Shown here: piece after piece, positions 35,467 through 42,975 of the stretch
Numbering within the stretch: position 1 is the stretch's first letter
Layout: every line of letters starts with the position of its first letter
NCBI RefSeq assembly: GCF_001314225.1
Contig: NZ_CP012697.1
Span: 2,294,001 to 2,358,000, forward strand
Reading direction: 5' to 3'
DNA from: Microbacterium sp. No. 7
GTDB lineage: Bacteria > Actinomycetota > Actinomycetes > Actinomycetales > Microbacteriaceae
Length of the DNA: 64,000 nt
Position numbers and translations under genes: made by a program
The notes under the pieces: generated by a model
Database searches by the model: none
What the model was told of the DNA's origin: nothing
The model's input: the letters and a program-made list of their open reading frames with translations, nothing else

Positions 35467-35848
35467 CACCGTCTTCCGCCGGCGCGACACGACGCGACCG
35501 CAACTCGTACTGCAACCGCTTCGTCGCCGTCGCCCCCAGATCGTTCAGCACCTGCGACAACGCACGATGCGCCGACAACGCCCGCGTCGTCTCGTCCGCG
35601 TGCTCCAGCAGATCAATGCGCTTCGCGAGCGTCCGCGCCTGCGCGATCGACGCCGCATCCGCCGCCGTCAACCACCTCGCCGCAGCGATCGTCGCCTCAA
35701 CCGCATCCCGCGTCGCCGTCGACGCCGCAGACTCCGCCGACGTCCGCCCAGCCAACCGAGCAGCCTCACGCGCCTCACGCTCCGCCGCCCGCACACGCCG
35801 CTTCCGCTCAGCGTCACGAGCACGCCGCTCATCAGAGCTCAACGCCAT
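35381..35848 (-). CDS. Terminase small subunit-like protein
   Basis: 155 aa, highly helical and basic at the N-terminus (SSDERRARDAERKRRVRAAE). ATG 35848 has GGAGG 6 nt upstream. Located immediately before the large subunit, the standard place for the DNA-recognition subunit. No clear HTH motif; assigned mostly by synteny. Confidence 0.75.
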   Translation of the reverse strand: MALSSDERRARDAERKRRVRAAEREAREAARLAGRTSAESAASTATRDAVEATIAAARWLTAADAASIAQARTLAKRIDLLEHADETTRALSAHRALSQVLNDLGATATKRLQYELRSRRVAPAEDGDDERESSEGGATPANVTKLERPPKRRTS

Positions 35849-35966
35849 CACGCACCTCCGATCAGACGGACGCGGACAAGACGTCCACGCACCCCCGCAC
35901 CCCGGTGGGGGAAATCACTGCCGGCGGAATGACCTCGGCTCGACGGTCGTGGAGATTCGGACGCCC

Positions 35967-36104
35967 CTACCTCGTGATCGTGGTTGCGATCGTGATGGTG
36001 AGCCAGAGGGTCGCGGCTGCGGCGAGTGCGGTGATGAGCGGCGCGACGATGTAGTAGCCGATGCGGTAGGCGATGCTGCGGTGGTTGGTGGGGTGGCGGG
36101 GCAT
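35967..36104 (-). CDS. 45-aa membrane protein
   Basis: Short gene: starts MPRHPTNHRSIAYRIGYYIV, continues with a hydrophobic helix (APLITALAAAATLWLTITIA) and ends TTITR. GAGGA lies 8 nt before ATG 36104. A short basic N-terminus with one or two transmembrane helices. Similar tiny membrane proteins precede terminase genes in many actinophages. Function unknown. Confidence 0.65.
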   Translation of the reverse strand: MPRHPTNHRSIAYRIGYYIVAPLITALAAAATLWLTITIATTITR

Positions 36105-36398
36105 GGTCGGGTTCCTCGTGTCGGGGTGGCGGGTGCTTCTCGTTGCCCGGTCGCCGCTGAGGGATCGTGATCCCTGCAGCGCTTGGCTTGTGGCCCTCGC
36201 GCGCGCGGTGAGGTGGTGGGCTGCTCGTGCCGCGGGGCACGGGCTGCGGTCGGGGTGCGTCGCGGCAGGGCCCCCTCTGGACGGGGTGGGGTGTTGCCGG
36301 TGCCGGGGTGCCCCTCCCCCTCCGGTCGCACCCCCCTGGTGCGTGAGGCCCCTCCCCCTTGGATGGCGGGGCGGGGTCCCCCCTCGCCGGGTGCCCCC
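36105..36398. other. Noncoding region upstream of terminase, candidate cos/packaging region
   Basis: 294 bp without a credible gene on either strand. It holds repeated C-tracts (four CCCCCCT or CCCCCTT-type runs within about 110 bp) and an inverted repeat AGGGATC-GT-GATCCCT at 36160-36175. Lying between the HNH nuclease and terminase genes, it is the expected place for cos. No overhang can be read from an integrated prophage. Confidence 0.4.
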
Positions 36399-36707
36399 CT
36401 ACCAGGCTTCGGTGGTCTCGCCGAGGTCGGGGCGGGCGTCCCCCTCCTGCTTGGAGCGGTTGCAGCGGACGTGTGAGGGCTGGCAGTTCGTGGGGTCGAG
36501 GATGAGGTCGGGTCGGCCCATGGCGATGCAGCGTTTCCGGCTGATCTTGTGGTCGAGTTCGAAGCTGCCGGGTTCGTTCTTCGGCCCGTCGTAGCGGATG
36601 TCGGCTTGGCCGCAGAGCGCGCACGGGGCGTTGAGGGCTTGCCAGCCCGCCTTGAGGGTTGCGCGGAGGGTGCGGTACTCGTGGGAGTGGATCAGGTTGG
36701 CGGTCAT
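36399..36707 (-). CDS. HNH endonuclease
   Basis: 102 aa. Zinc-type HNH nuclease: CALCGQ (CxxC), FELDHKISRKR (catalytic His), PTNCQPSHVRCNRSKQEGDA (NxxxxHxxCN-type end with the second CxxC-like pair). In cos phages a terminase-linked HNH protein assists DNA cleavage at packaging (HK97 gp74 type). The gene starts the leftward late region; its promoter must lie in the 26-bp gap shared with the divergent gene or within that gene. Confidence 0.88.
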   Translation of the reverse strand: MTANLIHSHEYRTLRATLKAGWQALNAPCALCGQADIRYDGPKNEPGSFELDHKISRKRCIAMGRPDLILDPTNCQPSHVRCNRSKQEGDARPDLGETTEAW

Positions 36708-36733
36708 CGGCGGCCCCCCGATACGCTTCGGCC

Positions 36734-37060
36734 ATGAGCGAGAGCATCAAGGCTGAGTCCCTGAATGGTTCGATCGAGTTCCTCGGGAACGGCGTCGTGA
36801 TCAAGACGAAGGGGTCGTCGAAGACGATTCCGTTGGATCGTATTCAGGGGGTGGAGTTCAAGAAGGCGGGGCTCACGGCGGGGCATATCCGTCTGAGCGT
36901 GGCGGGGTCGGCGGCGCCGACGGTCGGCGGGTTCGGGAAGGTGCGGAACAAGGCGCAGCAGATGCAGCTGGATTCGGATGCGGTTCAGTTCTCGCGGGCG
37001 TCGAAGAACGCTGAGTTCGAGGCGGTCGCTGACGCGATCAATCGTGCCCTGCTGGGGTGA
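36734..37060 (+). CDS. PH-like domain protein (DUF4429-type)
   Basis: 108 aa (SIEFLGNGVVIKTKGSSKTI ... IRLSVAGSAAP ...), beta-rich with a C-terminal helix, resembling bacterial PH-like DUF4429 domains of actinobacteria. It is the only rightward gene between the early and late leftward operons. TACGCT (36722-36727) ends 6 nt before ATG 36734, so the transcript is leaderless, and a hairpin terminator follows directly. That self-contained arrangement marks a moron. Function unknown. Confidence 0.8.
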   Translation: MSESIKAESLNGSIEFLGNGVVIKTKGSSKTIPLDRIQGVEFKKAGLTAGHIRLSVAGSAAPTVGGFGKVRNKAQQMQLDSDAVQFSRASKNAEFEAVADAINRALLG

Positions 37061-37119
37061 CCCCGGCCGGGAGGAGCGGCGCTGAGTCGGGCGCTGGTGG
37101 GCTCGACTCCCGGCCGGGG
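37061..37119. terminator. Terminator of the PH-like moron (bidirectional)
   Basis: 13-bp perfect stem (CCCCGGCCGGGAG / CTCCCGGCCGGGG) with a 33-nt loop, starting at the base after the stop codon. May also stop the leftward early operon, whose last gene ends at 37239. Confidence 0.7.
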
Positions 37120-37238
37120 AATGCGTGAGGCCGGTCTGCGCTGCCCCGGGGATGGGTTCGGGGCGGCTGACCGGCCTTCGCGTGTCCCTGTCGGACACGT
37201 GTGCAACTTTGAGATTAGGGGGCGACAGCACTCCGGGG

Positions 37239-37505
37239 TCAAGTCGTGTCGGAATCTCGGCGTGTCGGCCCGTGTGCGCCTGTCTCCCGCGCTCGCAGGG
37301 CGCGGAGGCGGTATCGGTGTGCTGGGTCGTTCCGGAGCCTCTGACGCCACCATGCGAGGAGTACGGCTTCGTCGACGACCCGGACGCGTTGCCCGTCGCG
37401 GGTGTCCCAGCTCATGGGCATGCCGTTCTTCCGCCAGCGGCCGATCGTGCGGCGGGATCGGTGGACGCGGTGGGCGGCTTCTCGGTAGCTCAGCCAGACA
37501 GTCAT
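37239..37505 (-). CDS. Small HTH protein (MerR/excisionase-like)
   Basis: 88 aa. WLSYREAAHRVHRSRRTIGR followed by WRKNGMPMSW is a HTH_17/MerR-like winged helix as in excisionases and phage regulators. The rest is Arg-rich. ATGA overlap with the upstream gene; last gene of the early operon. Might control late transcription or excision. Confidence 0.75.
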   Translation of the reverse strand: MTVWLSYREAAHRVHRSRRTIGRWRKNGMPMSWDTRDGQRVRVVDEAVLLAWWRQRLRNDPAHRYRLRALRARETGAHGPTRRDSDTT

Positions 37506-37951
37506 GGGACGGTCTCCCAGAGCGTGCGTGCGATGCCGTCATTGCGGTTCTCGCGGGGACGGCTCGGCGTGTCCCATCCGGAGCGTGGTGGGCGTTGAGC
37601 GATCACGCGGTATCCAGCTGCACGCAGGCTCGCGCCCGTCTCACCGTCCTGCGTGTAGGTGATGAGCCGGTCGTAGCCGAGCGCGAACGTCGCGCGCCGA
37701 GCGGCGCCGTAGAGCATGGAGTTGGCGTTGCGGGTGCCGTCCGTCGCAGTGCGGATCACCTCGAGCGTTGCCCCCTCGGATTGGATGACTCGGGATCGGG
37801 GGCGACCTATGATCGCGACGCCGACGAGGAGTGTGCCGCGCGCGACGCCGATGCTGAACTTGTGGCCGCGCGGCGGCAGGTGGTGACGATGGTGCACGGC
37901 GACGAAGTCGCGCGCATGCTTCAGGTCGACCGGGACTATGCGCAGGGTCAT
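37502..37951 (-). CDS. XF1762-like phage protein (GNAT-type fold)
   Basis: 149 aa. Pattern VHHRHHLPPRGHKFSIGVAR, GVAIIGRPRSRV, ANSMLYGAARRATFALGY and LITYTQDGETGASLRAAGY match the XF1762-type proteins found in many phages, which resemble acetyltransferases. ATGA overlaps at both ends. Acyl-CoA use has not been shown from sequence; biological role unknown. Confidence 0.8.
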   Translation of the reverse strand: MTLRIVPVDLKHARDFVAVHHRHHLPPRGHKFSIGVARGTLLVGVAIIGRPRSRVIQSEGATLEVIRTATDGTRNANSMLYGAARRATFALGYDRLITYTQDGETGASLRAAGYRVIAQRPPRSGWDTPSRPRENRNDGIARTLWETVP

Positions 37952-38139
37952 CCGTCGTCCTTGGGCCCGTGTTCACGCCAGTCGTCCTGCCATGATGAGT
38001 CGTCCTGTGCGTCGTAGTGGGAGTACCGGTGGCCGGCGTCTTCGGTGCAGACCGTGCCGTATGGGCCGGGCTCGGCGCATCCGTAGCGGGCGGTGACGCG
38101 GGCGATCTTCTCGCTGTCTTGGTCGAAGTATCCGGTCAT
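37948..38139 (-). CDS. Small phage protein, unknown
   Basis: 63 aa (MTGYFDQDSEKIARVTARYG ...), with Cys/His residues (YGCAEPGPYGTVCTEDAGHR) that could bind a metal; acidic C-terminus. The start at 38139 forms the ATGA overlap. No recognised family. Confidence 0.65.
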   Translation of the reverse strand: MTGYFDQDSEKIARVTARYGCAEPGPYGTVCTEDAGHRYSHYDAQDDSSWQDDWREHGPKDDG

Positions 38140-38798
38140 GCTGCTGTTTCCTCGGTGTAGGTCTGTCCGCAGGTGCGGCATCGGGCGATGCGGATCGGTC
38201 TCGGGGAGCCGTTGGGGTTGTCGGCCCAGGTGAGGGCGACGGCCCGCTCACCGCAGGTCGCGCAGTGGCGGAGGCGGGCGCGTCGGGGGTGGGGGTGGAC
38301 GCCGTAGCGGGCGCGGAGGCGCCGGATGAGGGCGTAGAGCGCGTCGCGGTAGTCGTCGAGCTCGTGGATGGTGCGGATCTGTTCGCCGTGGTCGATGAGC
38401 CATGCGATCGCGGTGAGCGCGAGGGTGCGGGCGGTGAGGGGGTCGGCGTCGGGGCGGGGATCGAGGGTGGGCGGGGCGGTGTCGGGCTGGATCCACGCGT
38501 GCACGGCGCCCAGGAGATCGACGAGCATGGCCCAGAGGTCGGTGGCGTCGACAGCCGCGCCCTTCGCCGTGATGGTGCCTTCGGTGGTGACGTCGAGGTG
38601 GTCGAGGATGGTGAGGTTGTCGACGTAGCCTCCGCCGGTGACGCGGGTCTGGTCTTGTCGGTGTGCGGCGATCGCGGGGATCGTCATGGTGATCATCGCG
38701 TCCATGAGGGGCGGGACGATGTCGAGGTGCCATTCGAGTTCGTCGGCGAAGCGGCGTGCTGCCTGGTCGGGGTCGATCGCGTCGAGAGGGATGCTCAC
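38136..38798 (-). CDS. Phage protein with C-terminal zinc ribbon, unknown
   Basis: 220 aa. Helical body (about residues 1-170) followed by a four-Cys ribbon: RHCATCGERAVAL ... IARCRTCGQTYTEETAA. Ribbons of this type are common in phage DNA/RNA-binding accessory proteins. GTGA overlap with the upstream gene. Function unknown. Confidence 0.75.
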   Translation of the reverse strand: MSIPLDAIDPDQAARRFADELEWHLDIVPPLMDAMITMTIPAIAAHRQDQTRVTGGGYVDNLTILDHLDVTTEGTITAKGAAVDATDLWAMLVDLLGAVHAWIQPDTAPPTLDPRPDADPLTARTLALTAIAWLIDHGEQIRTIHELDDYRDALYALIRRLRARYGVHPHPRRARLRHCATCGERAVALTWADNPNGSPRPIRIARCRTCGQTYTEETAA

Positions 38799-40120
38799 GG
38801 GTTGGCCTCCGGGAGGGGGACGGCGAGGACGGCGGCGGCGCGCTCAGCGAGCACGTGGGAGACGATGCCGCGGGCTTTCCCCTGGGAGTGGATCATCTTG
38901 CGGGTGCTGGCGAACGAGAGGCCGGATGCGGTGGCGATGTCGGCGACGGTGAGGCCCGCGTGCATGAGGTCGCGCATGTGCGCTTGCACGGGGGCCGCGT
39001 CGATGAGCTCTCGGGCGGGAGCGCCTGCGGCGCGACGGCGGGCGGTGTCGGCGGCGTTCATCGCGTCGGTGCACGAGGGCGTCGCGGGGCATTCGGTGCG
39101 GCATCCGAGCTGGTAACCGTACGCAGTGCCGTGGTGCTGCCGCGGGCCTTCGGCGCGACGGCGAGCAACGTAGGCGCGGTGCCATGCCCGGTGCGCGTCG
39201 ATGCACTCGGGGCGCCGGCATCCGCGCGCGTGGCACGCGTTCGTGCCGTGGGGCTGCAGCGTCGCGCCGTCCCACCGTGACCGCACGGACCTGCGCGCGG
39301 GCAGGGCGGCTTTGCGGCGCAGTTCGGCTGCCCACCCGATCGTGATGTCGAGCTCGTCGGCGATCTGCCGATCAGTCTTCCCCTCGCCATGGAGGCGGAC
39401 GACGTCGGGGAGCCGGTCGGGACGCTCGCGCCGCGGTGCACGCTCGCTGCGCGGCACGGGGTGCGCTGGCAGGTTGAGACGGCGGCGGATCTGCGCGACC
39501 GCTCGGCGTGACTTGTCGACCTGTTCGGCGATCTGCAGATCGTTGAGGCCGGCGGCGTGCAGTTCGGCGACGCGCGCGTGGAGCGCGACGCGAGGACTCG
39601 GGCTCAGGTTCGGGTGGGTTTCGCGTGTGAGCCGGTTGGCGGGCAGGCCGACTTTGCGGCGTGCGTGCGCGATCGTGTGGCGTGCGACGTCGAGCTCGTC
39701 GGCGATCTCCGCGTCGGTACGCCCGTCGGCGTGGAGACGCGTCAGGGCGTCACGGATCGCGGTAGCGCGGGGCTCAGGACACGGTGCCTGTGGCTTCGGT
39801 TCGCGCTTGGGGGGTCTCGTGCGCTGTTCAGCCTTGCGGGTCTTCTCGCGTGCGGCAGCGGCGGCCTGTGCCTTCTCGCGGCGTGCGGCTTCCCGGTCGC
39901 GCTCACGCACGGCGGCCGCCTCGGCGATCTCCTCGGCGATGACCTGCGCCGGGGTCTCGCCGGCGTCGACGCGGCGCCGGAATCCGTAGTCGCCCGAGTA
40001 GCGGCGGTACACGTCACGGCATGACACGGGCGCGGGGCAGTGCGCGCCCCGGCATCCGCCGCGCCACCCGGCGGGAGTGCCGTGCACGTCGAGCTCGAGG
40101 ATCGTCAACGTCGCGCTCAT
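38795..40120 (-). CDS. Multi-HTH, metal-knuckle DNA-binding protein
   Basis: 441 aa, modular. Three HGT-type knuckles: HGTPAGWRGGCRGAHCPAPV near residue 13, HGTNACHARGCRRPEC near 290 and HGTAYGYQLGCRTECPATP near 330, each with several Cys suited to zinc. Four helix-turn-helix units: about 125-158 (GRTDAEIADELDVARHTIAH), 185-215 (GLNDLQIAEQVDKSRRAVAQ), 240-270 (GKTDRQIADELDITIGWAAE) and 385-410 (GLTVADIATASGLSFASTRK). Residues about 60-110 are a charged Ala/Glu/Arg helix. ATG 40120 with AAGG upstream. Probably binds DNA at repeated sites; role unknown. Confidence 0.8.
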   Translation of the reverse strand: MSATLTILELDVHGTPAGWRGGCRGAHCPAPVSCRDVYRRYSGDYGFRRRVDAGETPAQVIAEEIAEAAAVRERDREAARREKAQAAAAAREKTRKAEQRTRPPKREPKPQAPCPEPRATAIRDALTRLHADGRTDAEIADELDVARHTIAHARRKVGLPANRLTRETHPNLSPSPRVALHARVAELHAAGLNDLQIAEQVDKSRRAVAQIRRRLNLPAHPVPRSERAPRRERPDRLPDVVRLHGEGKTDRQIADELDITIGWAAELRRKAALPARRSVRSRWDGATLQPHGTNACHARGCRRPECIDAHRAWHRAYVARRRAEGPRQHHGTAYGYQLGCRTECPATPSCTDAMNAADTARRRAAGAPARELIDAAPVQAHMRDLMHAGLTVADIATASGLSFASTRKMIHSQGKARGIVSHVLAERAAAVLAVPLPEANP

Positions 40121-40308
40121 GACGTCGCCTTCGCGGGGAGCTCGCCGAGCGTGGTGCGCCACCAGATCCCGTGCGGCACGTTCATCGCTTCGAGCTCGAC
40201 CGCCTGACCCGTGATGGTGCGGAGCGCCCAGCGGACGCTGCCGCACTGCACGACGTCGCCGACCTCCCACGTCAACGTCTTCGGGCGCGGAACCTCGGTC
40301 ATCGTCAT
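40117..40308 (-). CDS. Small phage protein, unknown
   Basis: 63 aa, beta-rich (TLTWEVGDVVQCGSVRWALR), similar to small SH3-like/translation-initiation-like folds. GGAGG 7 nt before ATG 40308; stop overlaps the next start (ATGA). Unknown. Confidence 0.65.
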   Translation of the reverse strand: MTMTEVPRPKTLTWEVGDVVQCGSVRWALRTITGQAVELEAMNVPHGIWWRTTLGELPAKATS

Positions 40309-40517
40309 CTTGTTGCCTCCATGTCGGCGCGGCGCATCGCGTGGCAATCCACGCACGTGACGCCCTTCCAGTCCTGTGCTCTCGTCGTGCTCTTCCGGCC
40401 GCAGTACGCGCGGCCCGCGGTCGCGCCACTCCCCGGCGCGCAGACGCGCTCCGATGCCTTCGCGGACCTCGGGGCCCGGTGCCCATCCCGCCACGCCTTG
40501 ACCGGCCCCTCGCTCAT
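40305..40517 (-). CDS. Small Cys-containing phage protein, unknown
   Basis: 70 aa, basic, with Cys spaced like a zinc ribbon (RVCAPG, AYCGRKST, VTCVDCHAM). ATGA overlap with the upstream gene. Plausible zinc-binding accessory protein. Confidence 0.65.
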   Translation of the reverse strand: MSEGPVKAWRDGHRAPRSAKASERVCAPGSGATAGRAYCGRKSTTRAQDWKGVTCVDCHAMRRADMEATR

Positions 40518-40834
40518 ATCGGGTGCACCTCGTAGATCTCGTTGAACACGGTCCCCGCCGGGAATCGCGCACCGCAGGCGAGGCACGAGGAGGGGCGGCC
40601 GACGATGCAGCAGAGCGCGAGCGTGGCTTCCACACTCCGGCGGGCGAGGTGCAGGTGCTCCGTGCACAGCAAGGTGGTGCGGCCACAACACCTTGCGACC
40701 GCACGAACCTCGGCGCCGCGCACGCATTCGTCCGTCTCGCATGCGGCCGCGTCGTTGAGGTGCTCCTCCATCTCCGAGATCACGTCGTCGTCGAAGATCG
40801 GCGAGTCGAGCGGCGTCAGCAGGGGGGCGCTCAC
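40514..40834 (-). CDS. Cys-rich phage protein, unknown
   Basis: 106 aa with many Cys/His (CETDEC, ARCCGRTTLLCTEHLHL, CCIVGRPSSCLACGARFPAG), likely binding one or two zinc ions. GTG start overlaps the previous stop (GTGA). No recognised function. Confidence 0.68.
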   Translation of the reverse strand: MSAPLLTPLDSPIFDDDVISEMEEHLNDAAACETDECVRGAEVRAVARCCGRTTLLCTEHLHLARRSVEATLALCCIVGRPSSCLACGARFPAGTVFNEIYEVHPI

Positions 40835-41184
40835 GATGCACCTGCCGTGTGGCAGGGGTGCCCGCACGGCGCCCACGTGTCGTGCACGGTAAGCACCTGT
40901 CCATCGCAGTTGCCGCACTTGCCCGCGACACACTCCGGATGCACCGGACCGTCGGCATCGAACCCATGCGAGACCGACTCGGGACGGTCCTCGCGCAGCG
41001 CGGCCTCCGCGTCGACGAGCGCACGCTGCAGCTCCCCGATCAACTGCTCGGCTTGCCCCCACGTCAGCGCGACGGTCGACTCCAGACCCCAGTGGTCGAT
41101 GTCCGTGACCGTCACCTCGATGCGGTAGTCGTCCGCGACGTCCACCGTCGCGATCGTGACGACGATCTCCGTCTCGATGCTCAC
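40831..41184 (-). CDS. Phage protein with C-terminal zinc-binding motif, unknown
   Basis: 117 aa. Beta-rich first half (VVTIATVDVADDYRIEVTVT), a helical segment (QAEQLIGELQRALVDAEAAL), then Cys/His-rich end (PECVAGKCGNCDGQV, WAPCGHPCH). GTG start overlaps the upstream stop (GTGA). Unknown. Confidence 0.68.
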   Translation of the reverse strand: MSIETEIVVTIATVDVADDYRIEVTVTDIDHWGLESTVALTWGQAEQLIGELQRALVDAEAALREDRPESVSHGFDADGPVHPECVAGKCGNCDGQVLTVHDTWAPCGHPCHTAGAS

Positions 41185-41399
41185 GATGCCTCCTCAAGGT
41201 CGAGGCCCGCGCGGATGCTCGCGCGCAGCCGATTCAGACGCTCTTGCCGTCGCGCCGACACCTGGTTCGCGTACTTCGCCGTGTCGACGTCGTCGAGCGC
41301 CGCCGTCCCCAACGCGAGCGCCGCGATCTCGTTCCCGACGCGGATCTCCCGCGCCAGGTCGTCGACGGCGTCCACCAGACGCCGTGTCTTCGTTGCCAT
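41181..41399 (-). CDS. Small helical phage protein, unknown
   Basis: 72 aa, charged and helical (MATKTRRLVDAVDDLAREIR, VSARRQERLNRLRASIRAGL). AGAGGA lies 6 nt before ATG 41399. Follows the helicase gene after a 12-nt gap. Unknown. Confidence 0.65.
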   Translation of the reverse strand: MATKTRRLVDAVDDLAREIRVGNEIAALALGTAALDDVDTAKYANQVSARRQERLNRLRASIRAGLDLEEAS

Positions 41400-41410
41400 G
41401 CCAGTTCCTC

Positions 41411-42658
41411 TCATCCGAACGTCGGTTCCCACGGCCAGACCTGCCCGCGCACGAGCTGCCTGGGCCACTCCCGCTTGTCTCTGTCGCCACGCCACCGCAC
41501 GAGCGAGAACGTCGGCGACCGGCCCTCCCTCTGCTTGTCCCTCCTCAGCCCCAGACCGAACTCCGGCCAGCCGAGCAGCGCCGACGAGCCACGGGGACGC
41601 AGCTCTCGCTCTCCCGACGTCGAGCGGGCATGACCGGCATGCACCTCGATGAGCATCGCGACGTCCCGCTCGCGGAGACTGTCGAGCGCCTTCAGCACCG
41701 GCTGCACGTCCTCGTCAGTGTTCAGCGACCCGCCTGTCATGCGGTACAGCGGGCCGAGGACGACCAGATCGGGCTTGGCCTCGTCGATCCATCTGTGGAT
41801 GCGGCCGATGTCGTCGGGACGGGTGATGTCCATCACAGGTTCGTTGCGCAGCGCGACGTGGTTGCGGGGGTCGCGGCGGCCGCGCATTGCGGCCTCATCG
41901 GCGAGACGGCGCGCCGACCGCCGCCACTGCCGTGCGCTGTTCTCGGCGTCGACGACGAGCACCTGGACCGGATCGATCGGCGAGAACCGGAACGGGTGAA
42001 TCCCCGCCGCGCTGAGCATCGCCAGCTGACGCAGCATCACGCTCTTACCCGCCCCCTCGGACGCGGACAGCATGAGCCGGTCTTGCCGCTCCAGCAGGTC
42101 GGGAATCACCCAGTCGTACGCGTCGCTCTCCTCTGGCACGGCGAGCATGTCCCGCAGCCACACGACGCCCTCCGCGCCGCCAGCGGAGCGCATGTCGGTG
42201 ATCGTGCGGAGATCCTGCTGCGCGCGCGCGATCATCACGCCCGGGTCGTCAGCGCCCTGCACGAGCCGCTGCCCGACGTCGGCCAGCAGACGCCGCACCG
42301 ATGCTTCCCGCACCCGCGCGGCGAAGTAACTGCCACCGCCGCTGGTCGCGGTGTCGTGCCAGCGCGACAGGTCGCCGAGATCGACGCCACGAACATCCCA
42401 CGCGGCGAGCCGGTCCCAAACGGCGAGGTAGTCGACGGGCCCGCCGGCGGCGTGGAGCTCGACGATGCCGCGAAAGATCACGCCGAGTCGCATGTCGTGG
42501 AAGTCGCCTCCGCTAACGACGCGCGCGAGCTCGGGGATCGTGTGCGGGTAGCGCATCGCTTCCCCGATGACGCGTTGCTCGATCAGCACGGCCGGATCAG
42601 GCTGCTGCGGCGCCGGCGCGTACGGGTCGTCCGGTGGGACATCGTCGAAGTCGCTCAC
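41411..42658 (-). CDS. DnaB-type replicative helicase / RecA-like ATPase
   Basis: 415 aa. N-terminal DnaB-like helical domain (AVLIEQRVIGEAMRYPHTIP). RecA-fold core with Walker A SASEGAGKSVMLRQ (about residues 195-208) and Walker B QVLVVDAEN; LVVLGPLYRMTGGSLNTDED resembles AAA_25/RepA-type ATPases. The C-terminal region (SSALLGWPEFGLGLRRDKQR) also fits. GTGA overlap with the preceding gene. Likely unwinds phage DNA at replication forks. Confidence 0.85.
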   Translation of the reverse strand: MSDFDDVPPDDPYAPAPQQPDPAVLIEQRVIGEAMRYPHTIPELARVVSGGDFHDMRLGVIFRGIVELHAAGGPVDYLAVWDRLAAWDVRGVDLGDLSRWHDTATSGGGSYFAARVREASVRRLLADVGQRLVQGADDPGVMIARAQQDLRTITDMRSAGGAEGVVWLRDMLAVPEESDAYDWVIPDLLERQDRLMLSASEGAGKSVMLRQLAMLSAAGIHPFRFSPIDPVQVLVVDAENSARQWRRSARRLADEAAMRGRRDPRNHVALRNEPVMDITRPDDIGRIHRWIDEAKPDLVVLGPLYRMTGGSLNTDEDVQPVLKALDSLRERDVAMLIEVHAGHARSTSGERELRPRGSSALLGWPEFGLGLRRDKQREGRSPTFSLVRWRGDRDKREWPRQLVRGQVWPWEPTFG

Positions 42659-42975
42659 GACTCGATCTCCGTCCGGCGCGCGACGGCGCGCCGATAGGCA
42701 GCCAGCGCGACAGGGTCCGCGTCGACGCGGTTGCCCCACTCGTCCTCCCGCTCCCCGAGCGCAGCGAGCAGCATCCGCTCAACACCGTCACGCACATGCG
42801 CTGGCGCGAGATACGCCGTCGACTCGCGGAAGTGCAGCCCTACCGCCTCGACAGCGAGCCCATAGTCGAGATCAGCGACGAGCTCGTGCCACGCGAGCAC
42901 GGTCGCCTCCTCGAACCGACGGTTGTCGATGATCTGAATCCGCGTCAGCAGCGCCGCGGTCTCCTGGATGTTCAC
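42655..42975 (-). CDS. Phage protein next to helicase, possible replisome accessory
   Basis: 106 aa, helical (MNIQETAALLTRIQIIDNRR; VALAAYRRAVARRTEIES). Encoded between the HTH/initiator-like protein and the helicase, with GTGA overlaps on both sides, the usual place of a helicase loader. No motif proves this. Confidence 0.65.
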   Translation of the reverse strand: MNIQETAALLTRIQIIDNRRFEEATVLAWHELVADLDYGLAVEAVGLHFRESTAYLAPAHVRDGVERMLLAALGEREDEWGNRVDADPVALAAYRRAVARRTEIES

